From NCBI RefSeq assembly GCF_013113735.1, contig NZ_CP053346.1:1688001-1752000 (forward strand): 64,000 bases of DNA, given 5' to 3'. The notes below the pieces were generated by a model. It made no database searches. It was not told the DNA's origin and saw nothing but the letters and a program-made list of their open reading frames with translations. Numbering within the stretch: position 1 is the stretch's first letter; every line of letters starts with the position of its first letter. This DNA is from Sphingomonas sp. AP4-R1. Lineage in GTDB: Bacteria; Pseudomonadota; Alphaproteobacteria; Sphingomonadales; Sphingomonadaceae. The position numbers and the translations under genes are program-made. Shown here piece by piece: positions 26,267-34,858 of the stretch.

Positions 26267-27595
26267 ATGGGCTGGCGCACTGTCGCGGTCTGGTGTGGGA
26301 TGGCGGCGAGCCTTGGGGCGCTGGTCGCGCCGGCTGTGATGGCCGCCCCGGCGCGGCAATGGGTCGATCCGGCGACCGGCCATCAGATCGTGCGGATCAG
26401 CGAGGCGCCGGGCACGGCCAGCCTCTATTTTCACCAGATGAGCTACACGCCGCAGGGCGACAAGATGGTGATCTCGGTGCCGGACGGCATCGCGGTCGTC
26501 ACGCTCAAGGACTGGAGCCTGACGCCGCTGGTGACGGGCAAGGACCTCCAGTTGCTGTTCACCGGCCGCAAGACGCGCACCGCTTATTATGCGAGCCGCA
26601 AACGCGACGACGGGCCGGGCGTCACGACGATCTTCGCGGCCGATATCGACACCGGCAAGGTCCGCACGATCGCGACCGTCGCCAAGGGATCGATCGGATC
26701 GATCAACGCGGACGAGACGCTTTTGCTCGGCCAGTGGGCGGCGAGCGACAAGCCGCTGCAGCCGGACGGCACGCAGAAGAAGGGCCAGCCCGAAATCCGC
26801 CAGCAATTCGGACAGGCGAGCTATGCCGCCAACAAGCCGGACGGCACGCCCTACACCTTTGCCGAGGCCAAGGAGGTTCGCCTCAACGAGCGGCTGGAAG
26901 CGGGCATCCCGATGGAGATCTTCACGATCGACATCCGCACGGGGCAGCGCAAGGTGGTGGTCGCCTCGAAGGACTGGCTCAACCATATCCAGTTCTCGCC
27001 GACCGATCCGACGCTGATCATGTATTGCCACGAAGGGCCGTGGCATAAGGTGGATCGCATCTGGACGGTGCGGACCGACGGCAGCGACAACAGGATCGTC
27101 CACAAGCGCACGATGAACATGGAGATTGCCGGGCACGAATTCTTCAGCCCGGACGGCAAGTGGATCTGGTACGATCTGCAGACGCCGCGCGGCGAGGATT
27201 TCTGGCTGGCGGGCTATGAGATCGCGACCGGCCAGCGCAAATGGTATCATCTCGAGCGCAACTGGTGGTCGGTCCACTATAACCAGGCGCCGGACCTCAA
27301 GCATTTCTCCGGCGACGGCGGCGACAGCGAGATGGTCGCCCATGCGCCGGACGGCAAATATCTCTACCTGTTCACGCCGAAGGACGTGCCCGACGTGGCG
27401 GGCATCCATGCGGACGATGCCGCCAGCCTGATCTCGCCCGGCACGATGACGACCGAGAAGATCGTGGACATGGGCAAGCATGATTACCGGCTGGAGCCGA
27501 ACATCACCTTCACGCCGGATGGGCAGTGGATGGTGTTCCGGTCGAACATGGAGGGCGCGCCGCATGTCTATGCGGTGAAGGTGGCGAAGCCTTGA
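26267..27595 (+). CDS. PL22-type oligogalacturonate lyase, exported
   Basis: About 442 residues from the ATG at 26267, chosen because GGGAGAGG lies just upstream; an ATG at 26252 is in frame. The signal peptide is WRTVAVWCGMAASLGALVAPAVMA. The seven-bladed propeller shows Ogl signatures: YFHQMSYTPQGDKMV, HIQFSPTDPTLIMYCHEGPW (His and metal-site region), HEFFSPDGKWIWYDL and LEPNITFTPDGQWMVFRSNM. Ogl-type lyases split unsaturated di- and trigalacturonates, usually in the cytoplasm; a signal peptide here suggests a periplasmic variant. It is divergent from the GH115 gene. A related activity on rhamnogalacturonan or glucuronan ends is possible. Confidence 0.88.
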   Translation: MGWRTVAVWCGMAASLGALVAPAVMAAPARQWVDPATGHQIVRISEAPGTASLYFHQMSYTPQGDKMVISVPDGIAVVTLKDWSLTPLVTGKDLQLLFTGRKTRTAYYASRKRDDGPGVTTIFAADIDTGKVRTIATVAKGSIGSINADETLLLGQWAASDKPLQPDGTQKKGQPEIRQQFGQASYAANKPDGTPYTFAEAKEVRLNERLEAGIPMEIFTIDIRTGQRKVVVASKDWLNHIQFSPTDPTLIMYCHEGPWHKVDRIWTVRTDGSDNRIVHKRTMNMEIAGHEFFSPDGKWIWYDLQTPRGEDFWLAGYEIATGQRKWYHLERNWWSVHYNQAPDLKHFSGDGGDSEMVAHAPDGKYLYLFTPKDVPDVAGIHADDAASLISPGTMTTEKIVDMGKHDYRLEPNITFTPDGQWMVFRSNMEGAPHVYAVKVAKP

Positions 27596-27616
27596 GGGGT
27601 GGGGCGGTTCCTTTCT

Positions 27617-27743
27617 CCGTTTGTGCTGAGCCTGTCGAAGCACCGTCTTTCTTCTGACGTAGGTTGAAGGAAGAACGGCACCCTTCGACTGCCTGCCAAG
27701 GCAGGCGCTCAGGACAGGCTTCGACAGGCTCAGTGCGAACGGG
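27617..27743. repeat. Palindromic intergenic repeat, family A (long variant)
   Basis: The left arm CCGTTTGTGCTGAGCCTGTC is mirrored at 27720-27743. Before the right arm is an additional nested stretch, CCTTCGACTGCCTGCCAAGG with GCAGGCGCTCAGG after it, that looks like a partial second element inserted in the first. It fills the gap between the PL22 gene and the next hydrolase gene. Confidence 0.8.
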
Positions 27744-27801
27744 AAGAGTGGGTGGGCGCTGGTTCCACCTCGGGGGCAGGTGAACGGTACGGGAGAGTGG
27801 G

Positions 27802-28857
27802 ATGCGGATCGATCGGCGTGAGTGGATCAAGGGTGTGGCGGCCACCGCGATCGCGGCGGGGGCGGCGGGCTGGCCGCTGCTGGCCGCGACGTCCGCCGAG
27901 GCGGATCGCTTCGCCGGGGTCGATCCCGAGATGATCGACGATCTGCGGCTGGTGAAGGAGATGATCGTCACCGCCGACAATCTCCAAGCCTTCCGCAACC
28001 GGCCGCCCTCGGCGCACGCGCATCTGCTGCCCGAACCCGATCCGGCGACGCTGCCGGTCACGCCGCAGACGATCCCCGGTCTGCCCGGCCAGCCGCCGGT
28101 GAAGGTGGTGACCTTTGATGGCGCGCCGGGGCGCAAGGGGCGCGGCGCTCTGGTGTGGATCCATGGCGGCGGGTTCGTCTCGGGCGCGGCGGGGATCGGC
28201 GTGGGGCTGCGCGCGGCGGCGAAGGAGCAGGGCTGGCTGATCGTGTCGGTCGATTACCGGCTGGCACCGGAGGCGCGTTTCCCGGCCTCGCTCGACGACA
28301 ATTATGCCGCGCTCAAATGGGTGCATGACAATGCCGACCGGCTGGGCGTCGATCGCGCGAAGATCGCGGTGGGCGGATCCAGCGCGGGTGGCGGCCATTC
28401 GGCGATGCTGGCGATCGCCGCGCGCGACCGGCGCGAAATCCCGGTGGCGTTCCAGGTGCTGATCTATCCGATGCTGGACGATCGCACCGCCAGCACGCGC
28501 CCGGCGCGGCCGGGGACGGGCCAGTTCATCTGGACGCCCGAGGCCAATCGCTTCGGCTGGCGATCCTTGCTGGGGCAGGCGCCGGGCGGCGCGACCGTGC
28601 CGGCCGGATCGGTGCCGGCGCGGCTGACCGACGTGCGCGGCCTGCCGCCGGCGTTCATCGGCGTGGGGACGCTGGACCTCTTCTACGATGAGGACATCGC
28701 CTATGCGACCCGGCTGGCGGGCGCGGGGATTGCGGTGGATCTGGCGGTGGTGCCGGCGGCGTTCCACGCGTTCGACGGCGTAGCGCCCACCGCGCGGGCG
28801 TCCAGGGCGTTCACGGCGCGGTGGATGAAGGATCTGGCGGCGGCGATCGGGGGGTAG
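27802..28857 (+). CDS. Alpha/beta hydrolase of the HSL (GDXG) esterase family, Tat-exported
   Basis: 351 residues beginning with a twin-arginine signal (DRREWIKGVAATAIAAGAAG). The hormone-sensitive-lipase family is recognised from the oxyanion motif WIHGGGFVSG, the nucleophile elbow GGSSAGGGH, the Asp region TLDLFYDED and the His in AAFHAFDG. Family members hydrolyse short-chain esters. Given its neighbours, deacylation of plant glycans or of phenolic or acetyl esters is likely, but this is inference. It follows the PL22 gene in the same direction across a repeat. It is not closely similar to the esterase-like protein at 7320. Confidence 0.85.
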   Translation: MRIDRREWIKGVAATAIAAGAAGWPLLAATSAEADRFAGVDPEMIDDLRLVKEMIVTADNLQAFRNRPPSAHAHLLPEPDPATLPVTPQTIPGLPGQPPVKVVTFDGAPGRKGRGALVWIHGGGFVSGAAGIGVGLRAAAKEQGWLIVSVDYRLAPEARFPASLDDNYAALKWVHDNADRLGVDRAKIAVGGSSAGGGHSAMLAIAARDRREIPVAFQVLIYPMLDDRTASTRPARPGTGQFIWTPEANRFGWRSLLGQAPGGATVPAGSVPARLTDVRGLPPAFIGVGTLDLFYDEDIAYATRLAGAGIAVDLAVVPAAFHAFDGVAPTARASRAFTARWMKDLAAAIGG

Positions 28858-28859
28858 TC

Positions 28860-29018
28860 CCAGTTCCGCCCCATGCTTGTATGGGGAGGGGGACCGCGCG
28901 CAGCGCGGTGGAGGGGAAGAACGCGCGGTTGATGGTGGGGGCGAGGCGCAGGGGCGGGGCATCGCCCCTCCACCATCCTGCGGATGGTCCCCCTCCCCAT
29001 CTGCGATGGGGAGGAACT
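28860..29018. repeat. Inverted repeat cluster, family D variant
   Basis: Three nested inverted pairs: a CCCCATGCTTGTATGGGG hairpin at the left, a GGGGCGGGGCATCGCCCC unit in the middle, and CCCCATCTGCGATGGGG at the right, with GGGGGACCGC and GGTCCCCCTCC as further complementary pieces. It occupies most of the 290-bp gap before glucokinase. A transcription terminator function for the upstream gene is possible. Confidence 0.7.
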
Positions 29019-29147
29019 TTGGCCTCAAATCCCGCGCCAGAGTGGCGCATCCTCGCGTCCGTCGGCCATTTCCTCGTCTTCCCATCGCGGGCGGATATGC
29101 CGTAGGAGACCCGCGCGCACGGGCGGCCGCCCGCTGCGGGATCGGAC

Positions 29148-30146
29148 ATGACGGACAGGAGCGACGGAGCAATGGCGGAGGGAGAGCCTCTCGGCATCGT
29201 CGCCGATATCGGTGGCACGAATGCGCGCTTCGCCTGCGCGCAGCGCGACGAGAGCGGCAGGATCGCGATCTCGGACGTGCAGAAATATCGCACGGCGGAT
29301 TATCCGAGCTTCGAGGCGGCCTATCGCCATTATGCCGAAAGCATCCATGTCGCGGCCAAGCATGGCGTGTTCGCGCTGGCCGGGCCGGTGGGCAAGGACG
29401 AGGTGAAGCTCACCAACAGCCCGTGGGTGCTGCGCCCGGCGGGGCTGGGCGATCGGCTGGGCCTCGACAGCGTGAAGCTGATCAACGATTTCGAGGCGAT
29501 CGCCAACGCGGTCGGCGCATTCGGCCCGGAGGATTTCCGGCGGCTGGACGGCGACCGGTTCGAGAATCCCGAAAATGGCGTGGTGTCGATCGTGGGGCCG
29601 GGGTCCGGCCTCGGCGTGGCCTCGATCCACTGGAAGGACGGCAATCCGCTGATCGTGCCGTGCGAGGGCGGGCATGTCGGCTTCGCGCCGGCGGACGATG
29701 TCGACATCCACATGCTGCGCTTCCTGCTGGGTCGCTATCCGCGTGTCTCGGCCGAGCGGCTCGTCTCCGGGCCGGGGCTGGTGCAGGTGCATATCGCGCT
29801 GGCGGATCTGGAAAATCGCGCGATCGTGCCGCCGCAGCAGGTCTCCCTGTGGGAGGCCGCCCAATCGGGCCGCGATCTCCATGCTTATGCCTCGATGGAG
29901 CGCTGGCTGATGCTGCTGGGCACCGTCGCCGGCGATATCGCGCTGGCGCAGGGCGCGTGCGCGGTGGTGCTGGCGGGCGGAATCCTGCCCCGCATCGGCG
30001 AGAAGCTGGATACCGGACTGCTGCTCTCGCGTTTCCGGGCCAAGGGCCGTTTTGAAACGATGATGCACGGCATCCCTGTCGCCATGATAAGCCATGCCGA
30101 GCCGGGCCTGTTCGGCGCCGCGTCCGTGCTGGCCGCGTCTTTGTGA
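29148..30146 (+). CDS. glk: Glucokinase
   Basis: 332 residues, matching the bacterial Glk family (E. coli 321). Phosphate-1 motif IVADIGGTNARFA, LAGPVGKDEVKLTNSPW, the catalytic Asp in LINDFEAIANA, GPGSGLGVA, the EGGHVGFAP motif and LVLAGGILPR-like VVLAGGILPR are all present. It phosphorylates glucose to glucose 6-phosphate for the Entner-Doudoroff route. A second ATG at 29172 begins MAEGEPLG and is a plausible start, since the first eight residues are polar and poorly supported by a ribosome site. The edd gene follows after 26 bp, so the two form an operon. Confidence 0.93.
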   Translation: MTDRSDGAMAEGEPLGIVADIGGTNARFACAQRDESGRIAISDVQKYRTADYPSFEAAYRHYAESIHVAAKHGVFALAGPVGKDEVKLTNSPWVLRPAGLGDRLGLDSVKLINDFEAIANAVGAFGPEDFRRLDGDRFENPENGVVSIVGPGSGLGVASIHWKDGNPLIVPCEGGHVGFAPADDVDIHMLRFLLGRYPRVSAERLVSGPGLVQVHIALADLENRAIVPPQQVSLWEAAQSGRDLHAYASMERWLMLLGTVAGDIALAQGACAVVLAGGILPRIGEKLDTGLLLSRFRAKGRFETMMHGIPVAMISHAEPGLFGAASVLAASL

Positions 30147-30172
30147 TCACCCCGTACCTGCAGGACTGAGCC

Positions 30173-32062
30173 ATGACCCTCGATCCCCGCATCGCCGCCG
30201 TCACCGACCGTATCATCGAGCGATCGCGGACGACGCGCGCCGCCTATCTCCGCCTGATCGCGTCCGAGCGGGAGACGGGGGTGGATCGCCCGCGCCTGTC
30301 GTGCGGCAATCTCGCGCACGGCTTCGCGGCCTCGGGCGAGGACAAGAAAGCGATCATCGCCCAGCGCGCGATGAACATCGGCATCGTCACCGCCTATAAC
30401 GACATGCTCTCCGCGCATCAGCCCTATGGCCGCTATCCGGAGCAGATGAAGATCTTCGCGCGCGAAGTGGGGGCGACGGCGCAGGTGGCGGGCGGCGTGC
30501 CGGCGATGTGCGACGGCGTGACGCAGGGCCAGCCGGGCATGGAGCTGTCGCTGTTCAGCCGCGACACGATCGCGCTCTCCACCGCGATCGGCCTCAGCCA
30601 CGGCATGTTCGAGGGCGCGGCCTTGCTCGGCATCTGCGACAAGATCGTGCCGGGGCTGATGATCGGCGCGCTGCGCTTCGGCCACCTGCCGACGATCCTG
30701 ATCCCGTCGGGGCCGATGGGCACCGGCCTGCCCAACAAGGAGAAGGCCCGCATCCGGCAGGATTATGCCGAGGGCAAGGTGGGCGAGGATGCGCTGCTGG
30801 AGGGCGAGAGCAAATCCTATCACTCGGCCGGCACCTGCACCTTCTACGGCACGGCCAATTCCAACCAGATGATGATGGAGATGATGGGCCTGCACGTGCC
30901 CGCTTCCTCCTTCGTCCATCCGGGCACGAAGCTGCGTCAGGAACTGACCCGCGCCGCCGTCCACCGCCTGACCGAGATCGGCTGGAGCGGCGACGATTAT
31001 CGCCCGCTCGGCCTGTGCGTGGACGAGAAGGCGATCGTGAACGCGGCGGTGGGCCTGCTGGCGACGGGCGGATCGACCAACCACGCGATCCACCTGCCCG
31101 CGATCGCGCGCGCGGCGGGGATCCTGATCGACTGGGAGGATCTGGACCGGATCTCGTCCGCCGTGCCGCTGATCGCGCGCGTCTATCCGAACGGGCCGGG
31201 CGACGTGAACGGCTATCACGAGGCGGGCGGCATCGCCTTCACGATCCACACCCTGCTGGAGGCGGGGCTGGTGCACGACGATATCCTGACCGTGTGGAAG
31301 GGCGGCATGGCGGCCTATGGCTGCGCGCCGCAACTGGACGCGGCGGAGAAGCTGGAGTGGGTTCCGGCTGTCGAGACGCGTGACGAGAAGATGCTGCGCC
31401 CGGCCTCGGCGCCGTTCCAGCCGGACGGCGGCATGCGCCTGATCGCGGGCAATCTGGGCCGCGCGATCTTCAAGGCGAGCGCGGTCGACCCCGAGCGTTG
31501 GACGATCGAGGCGCCGGCGCGCGTGTTCGACGAGCAGGACGATGTGGTGCGCGCGTACAAGGCGGGCGAGCTGTTCTGCGACGTCGTGATCGTGGTCCGC
31601 TTCCAGGGGCCGCAGGCGAACGGCATGCCGGAGCTGCACAAGCTGACCCCGCCGCTCAGCTCGATCCAGGACAAGGGCTTCAAGGTGGCTTTGCTCACCG
31701 ACGGGCGCATGTCGGGCGCGTCGGGCAAGGTGCCGGCGGCGATCCACCTGACGCCCGAGGCGCTGGCGGGCGGGCCGATCGGCAAATTGCGCGACGGCGA
31801 CCTCGTCCGCATCTCGGCCGACGACGGGCAGATCGACGTGCTGGTCGACCCGGCCGAATGGGCGATGCGCCCGGCGACCCCCCGGCCGCGCCAGCGCTCC
31901 GGCACGGGGCGCGAGCTGTTCGCGTTCATGCGCTCGGGCGCGTCGAGCGCGGAAGAGGGCGGATCGGCGATGCTGGCGGCGATGGAAGCGACGCTGGACG
32001 TGGCCGAGCCGGCGGATCCGCCGCTGATCGACAATGTCGAGGATCGCACGATCGACGCGTGA
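30173..32062 (+). CDS. edd: 6-phosphogluconate dehydratase
   Basis: 629 residues of the IlvD/Edd family, matching E. coli Edd (603) throughout: ACGNLAHGF-like LSCGNLAHGF, YNDMLSAHQPYG, VPAMCDGVTQGQPGMELSL, ICDKIVPGL and CTFYGTANSNQMM. The three cysteines in these stretches are the expected iron-sulphur ligands. The C-terminal half carries TDGRMSGASGKVPAAIH. A tail of about 25 residues exceeds the E. coli form. It converts 6-phosphogluconate to KDPG in the Entner-Doudoroff pathway. In many sphingomonads zwf and pgl accompany edd and glk; neither is next to it here. Confidence 0.95.
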   Translation: MTLDPRIAAVTDRIIERSRTTRAAYLRLIASERETGVDRPRLSCGNLAHGFAASGEDKKAIIAQRAMNIGIVTAYNDMLSAHQPYGRYPEQMKIFAREVGATAQVAGGVPAMCDGVTQGQPGMELSLFSRDTIALSTAIGLSHGMFEGAALLGICDKIVPGLMIGALRFGHLPTILIPSGPMGTGLPNKEKARIRQDYAEGKVGEDALLEGESKSYHSAGTCTFYGTANSNQMMMEMMGLHVPASSFVHPGTKLRQELTRAAVHRLTEIGWSGDDYRPLGLCVDEKAIVNAAVGLLATGGSTNHAIHLPAIARAAGILIDWEDLDRISSAVPLIARVYPNGPGDVNGYHEAGGIAFTIHTLLEAGLVHDDILTVWKGGMAAYGCAPQLDAAEKLEWVPAVETRDEKMLRPASAPFQPDGGMRLIAGNLGRAIFKASAVDPERWTIEAPARVFDEQDDVVRAYKAGELFCDVVIVVRFQGPQANGMPELHKLTPPLSSIQDKGFKVALLTDGRMSGASGKVPAAIHLTPEALAGGPIGKLRDGDLVRISADDGQIDVLVDPAEWAMRPATPRPRQRSGTGRELFAFMRSGASSAEEGGSAMLAAMEATLDVAEPADPPLIDNVEDRTIDA

Positions 32063-32090
32063 GGGCGTATCGACATTTGCCCCATCTGAC

Positions 32091-32174
32091 CCGTTCGTGC
32101 TGAGCCTGTCGAAGCACGGGCCTCAGGCGACGTCGTTCGCAGCACGTTCTTCGACTTCGCTCAGAACGAACGGG
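32091..32174. repeat. Palindromic intergenic repeat, family A
   Basis: The left arm CCGTTCGTGCTGAGCCTGTC and the right arm TTCGACTTCGCTCAGAACGA with ACGGG after it come from two sub-variants of the family, so the pair is imperfect. First element in the 400-bp geneless stretch 32063-32461 after edd. Confidence 0.8.
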
Positions 32175-32268
32175 GGATGGGAGGCGCTCACAGACTGTTC
32201 GGCCTACCTCGCGGGATGCGCGAACGGGGAAATGGCGGAATGTCGATTGGCCCTGAACGTTCACCGTC

Positions 32269-32434
32269 CGTCATTCCCGCGCAGGCGGGAATCCATTGTC
32301 GCGGCGTCGCCGATCTGATCGATAGGCTGCGGCTGATGGATCTCCGCCTGCGCGGGGATGACGAAAAGGGGCGTGGGAGGACGTAAGGGGCGTGGGAAAG
32401 AAGAAGCGGGATCCCGGCGCAAGGCCGGGATGAC
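32269..32434. repeat. Palindromic repeats of two families after edd
   Basis: A family B pair (CGTCATTCCCGCGCAGGCGG at 32269 mirrored by CCGCCTGCGCGGGGATGACG to 32363) is followed at 32398-32434 by an AAGAAGCGGGATCCCGGC hairpin that ends GCCGGGATGACGG. The second element resembles the arms that enclose the GIY-YIG gene at 41 kb. Together with the family A copy they account for nearly all of this geneless stretch; no coding potential was seen. Confidence 0.75.
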
Positions 32435-32461
32435 GGTGGTGGGCCTGGAATGGAGAACGGC

Positions 32462-33505
32462 ATGATCGATCGGCGCGCGACCTTGCAGGCGATAGCGGCC
32501 ATGGGGGCGGCGGGCGCGGCTTTGCTCACGGCTCCCGCACTCGCGACCCTGCAGCCCACCCGCAAGCCGCCCCGGCTGAAGGCGGGCGATACGGTGGGGC
32601 TGATCGAGCCCGCCGGTTTCACCGACGACGTCTATGATCTGGAGCCGGTGAAGGAGACGATCCGGGCGATGGGTCTCGTGCCCAAGGCGGGGGCGACGCT
32701 CGGCAAGAAATATGGCTATCTGGCGGGCGAGGATCGGGCCCGCGCCGCCGACGTCAACGCCATGTATGCCGACAAGGACGTGAAGGCGGTGTTCGCGGTG
32801 CGCGGCGGCTGGGGCTGCGCGCGCATGCTGCCCTACCTCGATTTCGCGACGATCCGCGCCAATCCCAAGCTGCTGATCGGCTATAGCGACATCACCGCGC
32901 TGCACATGGCGTTCGCCGCCCATGCCGGCTTCACCACGATCCACGGACCCAATGCGTCGAGCGCCTGGGGCAAGGCCTCGTGGGAGCCGTTCCGCGCGCT
33001 CGCCTTCGACGGCGCGACGCCGACCTACGCCAATCCGCAGAGCGTGGAGGACCGGCTGGTGCCGCGCCAGTGGCGGACGCGGACGATCAAAGGCGGGAAG
33101 GCGCAGGGGCGATTGCTGGGGGGCAACCTCACCGTGCTGACCGCGCTGATGGGGACGCCCTATCTGCCCGATTTCACGGGCGCGATCCTCTTCATCGAGG
33201 ATACGAACGAGGCCGAATACCGGATCGACCGGATGCTGACCCAATTGTCGCTCGGGGGCGTGCTCGGCAAGCTGAAGGGTGTCGTCTTCGGCCAGTGCAC
33301 CGAATGCGTGAATACGGGCGCGGGCTATGGCAATTTCACGCTCTCCGAAGTGCTGCAGCAGCATCTGGAGCCGCTCGGCATCCCCGCGTTCGAGGGCGCG
33401 ATGTTCGGCCATATCGCCAACCAGTTCAGCCTGCCGGTAGGCGCGATGGTCGAGGTGGACGCGGATGCGGCGACGATCCGCGTGCTGGAGCCGGTGGTCA
33501 GCTAG
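32462..33505 (+). CDS. S66-family LD-carboxypeptidase, exported
   Basis: About 347 residues from the ATG at 32462, preferred over 32450 because GGAG lies six bases upstream. An RRATLQAIAAMGAAGAALL signal region precedes the S66 (LdcA/MccF) domain: LKAGDTVGLIEPAG, VRGGWGCARMLPYLD, the nucleophile Ser in LIGYSDITALH, GRLLGGNLTVL, the Glu in FIEDTNEAEYRIDRML, and the catalytic His in MFGHIANQFSLPVG. It trims the terminal D-Ala from murein tetrapeptides during recycling, or removes acyl groups from peptide-like toxins. It appears to stand alone between repeat regions. Confidence 0.9.
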   Translation: MIDRRATLQAIAAMGAAGAALLTAPALATLQPTRKPPRLKAGDTVGLIEPAGFTDDVYDLEPVKETIRAMGLVPKAGATLGKKYGYLAGEDRARAADVNAMYADKDVKAVFAVRGGWGCARMLPYLDFATIRANPKLLIGYSDITALHMAFAAHAGFTTIHGPNASSAWGKASWEPFRALAFDGATPTYANPQSVEDRLVPRQWRTRTIKGGKAQGRLLGGNLTVLTALMGTPYLPDFTGAILFIEDTNEAEYRIDRMLTQLSLGGVLGKLKGVVFGQCTECVNTGAGYGNFTLSEVLQQHLEPLGIPAFEGAMFGHIANQFSLPVGAMVEVDADAATIRVLEPVVS

Positions 33506-33533
33506 AGCGGCTTTGGGCTGGGTTCATACATAG

Positions 33534-33636
33534 CCCCTCCCCTTCAGGGGAGGGGTTGGGGTGGGGCCTCACTGCGAGCGAACGGCCCAGCCGCACTGCC
33601 CCACCCCCGCCCCCTCCCCTGAAGGGGAGGGGTGAT
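33534..33636. repeat. Inverted repeat, family D
   Basis: CCCCTCCCCTTCAGGGGAGG at the left and CCCCTCCCCTGAAGGGGAGG at the right are each hairpins and are mirror images of each other around GGGGTGGGGCC / GCCCCACCCC. It is the first half of the 375-bp gap between the S66 gene and the SDR gene. Similar elements are at 53486 and 63616. Confidence 0.85.
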
Positions 33637-33715
33637 TCCAACCAGCCCGGCTTCGCTCCGATCGCCATTGCTTCGCTGCGCTCGTAATGACGACTATTAG
33701 CGGCGGCGCCTGTGG

Positions 33716-33861
33716 CCCTGGGCTCCTGCGTTCGCAGGAGCACGTCGGGGATCACATCGGCGTATCGGTCAAGCCGCCGTGGATGCGGCGCGCTGCGGCG
33801 GTGGTGGGGCGATCCGACATTCCCTTTTCCCGTCATCCTGAAACGAGTTCAGCATGACGGG
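33716..33861. repeat. Two further short palindromes before the SDR gene
   Basis: GGGCTCCTGCGTTCGCAGGA with GCACG after it (family C half-element) lies at 33716-33744. A CGTCATCCTGAAACGAGTTC hairpin completed by AGCATGACGGG lies at 33832-33861. No open frame of credible composition was seen in the rest of this gap. Confidence 0.7.
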
Positions 33862-33879
33862 AGGGGAGCGATGCTTACC

Positions 33880-34665
33880 TCACAGCGTATCGACCAGACC
33901 GCCATCCACCCGCAGCGCCGCGCCGGTGGTGGCCGAGGCCTGGGGCGAGGCGACGTAGACGATCAGGTTCGCCACTTCCTCCACGGTCGCGAGGCGCTTG
34001 ATGAGCGAGCCGGGGCGATGGGCGGCGATGAAATCCTTGCCCTTGTCCTCGACCGATTTGCTGGCGTCGCCGTCGTCCAGCATCGCCGCCACGCCCTCGC
34101 TGAGCGTCGGCCCGGGCAGGACCGAGTTCACGGTGACGCCCGTGCCCGCCATCCGCTTGGCGAGGCCGCGCGCCACCGCCACGTCGGCCGTCTTGCTGAC
34201 GCCATAGTGGATCATCTCGACCGGAATGTTGAACGCGCTTTCGGAGGCGAGGAAGATCACGCGGCCCCAGCCGGCCTGCTCCATCGCGGGCAGATAGGCG
34301 CGCGACAGGCGCACCGTGGACATCACGTTGACCTGCCAGTGGCGATCCCAGGCAGCATCGTCCGTCTCGAAGAAATCGCCCGGCTGGAAGATGCCGGCAT
34401 TGTTGACGAGGATGTCGACGGCGGGCTCGGCCGCGAACAGGGCCGCGCAACCCTCGGCCGTGCCCAGATCGGCGGCGGCGGCGCGGACGGTGGCGCCCGG
34501 CACGGCATCGCGCAGGCGTTGCGCCGCGGCTTCGGCCTTTTCGGGGCTACGGCCGTTCACGATCACCGTGGCGCCGGCGGCGGCGAGGCCCTTCGCGGCG
34601 GCGAAGCCGATCCCCTCGGTCGATCCGGTGACGAGGGCGGTCTTGCCGCTGAGATCGATGATCAT
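33880..34665 (-). CDS. SDR-family oxidoreductase
   Basis: About 261 residues from the ATG at 34665, which has AAAGGA eight bases upstream; longer in-frame extensions have no ribosome site. The protein shows TGSTEGIGFA as cofactor motif, VNGRSPEKA at strand 2 (Arg suggests NADPH), NNAGIFQPGD, catalytic Ser in FLASESAF, YGVSKTADVA (Tyr-Lys) and a C-terminal VDGGLVDTL typical of classical SDRs. It is transcribed divergently from a TetR-family gene with a 191-bp gap, so the regulator very probably controls it. Substrate unknown. Confidence 0.88.
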   Translation of the reverse strand: MIIDLSGKTALVTGSTEGIGFAAAKGLAAAGATVIVNGRSPEKAEAAAQRLRDAVPGATVRAAAADLGTAEGCAALFAAEPAVDILVNNAGIFQPGDFFETDDAAWDRHWQVNVMSTVRLSRAYLPAMEQAGWGRVIFLASESAFNIPVEMIHYGVSKTADVAVARGLAKRMAGTGVTVNSVLPGPTLSEGVAAMLDDGDASKSVEDKGKDFIAAHRPGSLIKRLATVEEVANLIVYVASPQASATTGAALRVDGGLVDTL

Positions 34666-34844
34666 GCGATGTCCTTTGCTGGCGCCCGGACCGGGAGTCG
34701 GCGGGCGATACGGCCGCCAGATGGGGCCTCGCGGCGGATCGAAAAGAGGGGCTGCGCGGATTATATCGGGGGTGGCCCACGGCTCGTCCTGTGTGCCCCC
34801 GCCGCTCGTCTCCTGCTCATGGACATTTAACCCGGCGCCACTAT

Positions 34845-34858
34845 ATACCGCTCGGTAT
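34845..34858. promoter_or_regulatory. Candidate TetR operator
   Basis: ATACCGCTCGGTAT is a perfect 6-2-6 inverted repeat, the usual layout and composition of TetR-family operators. It overlaps the first two bases of the TetR start codon at 34857, so binding would block its own transcription or translation start, and it lies in the promoter gap shared with the divergent SDR gene. Confidence 0.6.

Noticed and set aside
28860..29018. Possible small RNA or riboswitch in the gap before glk
   Set aside because: The structure is explained by repeat-family inverted pairs, and no known riboswitch core was recognised.
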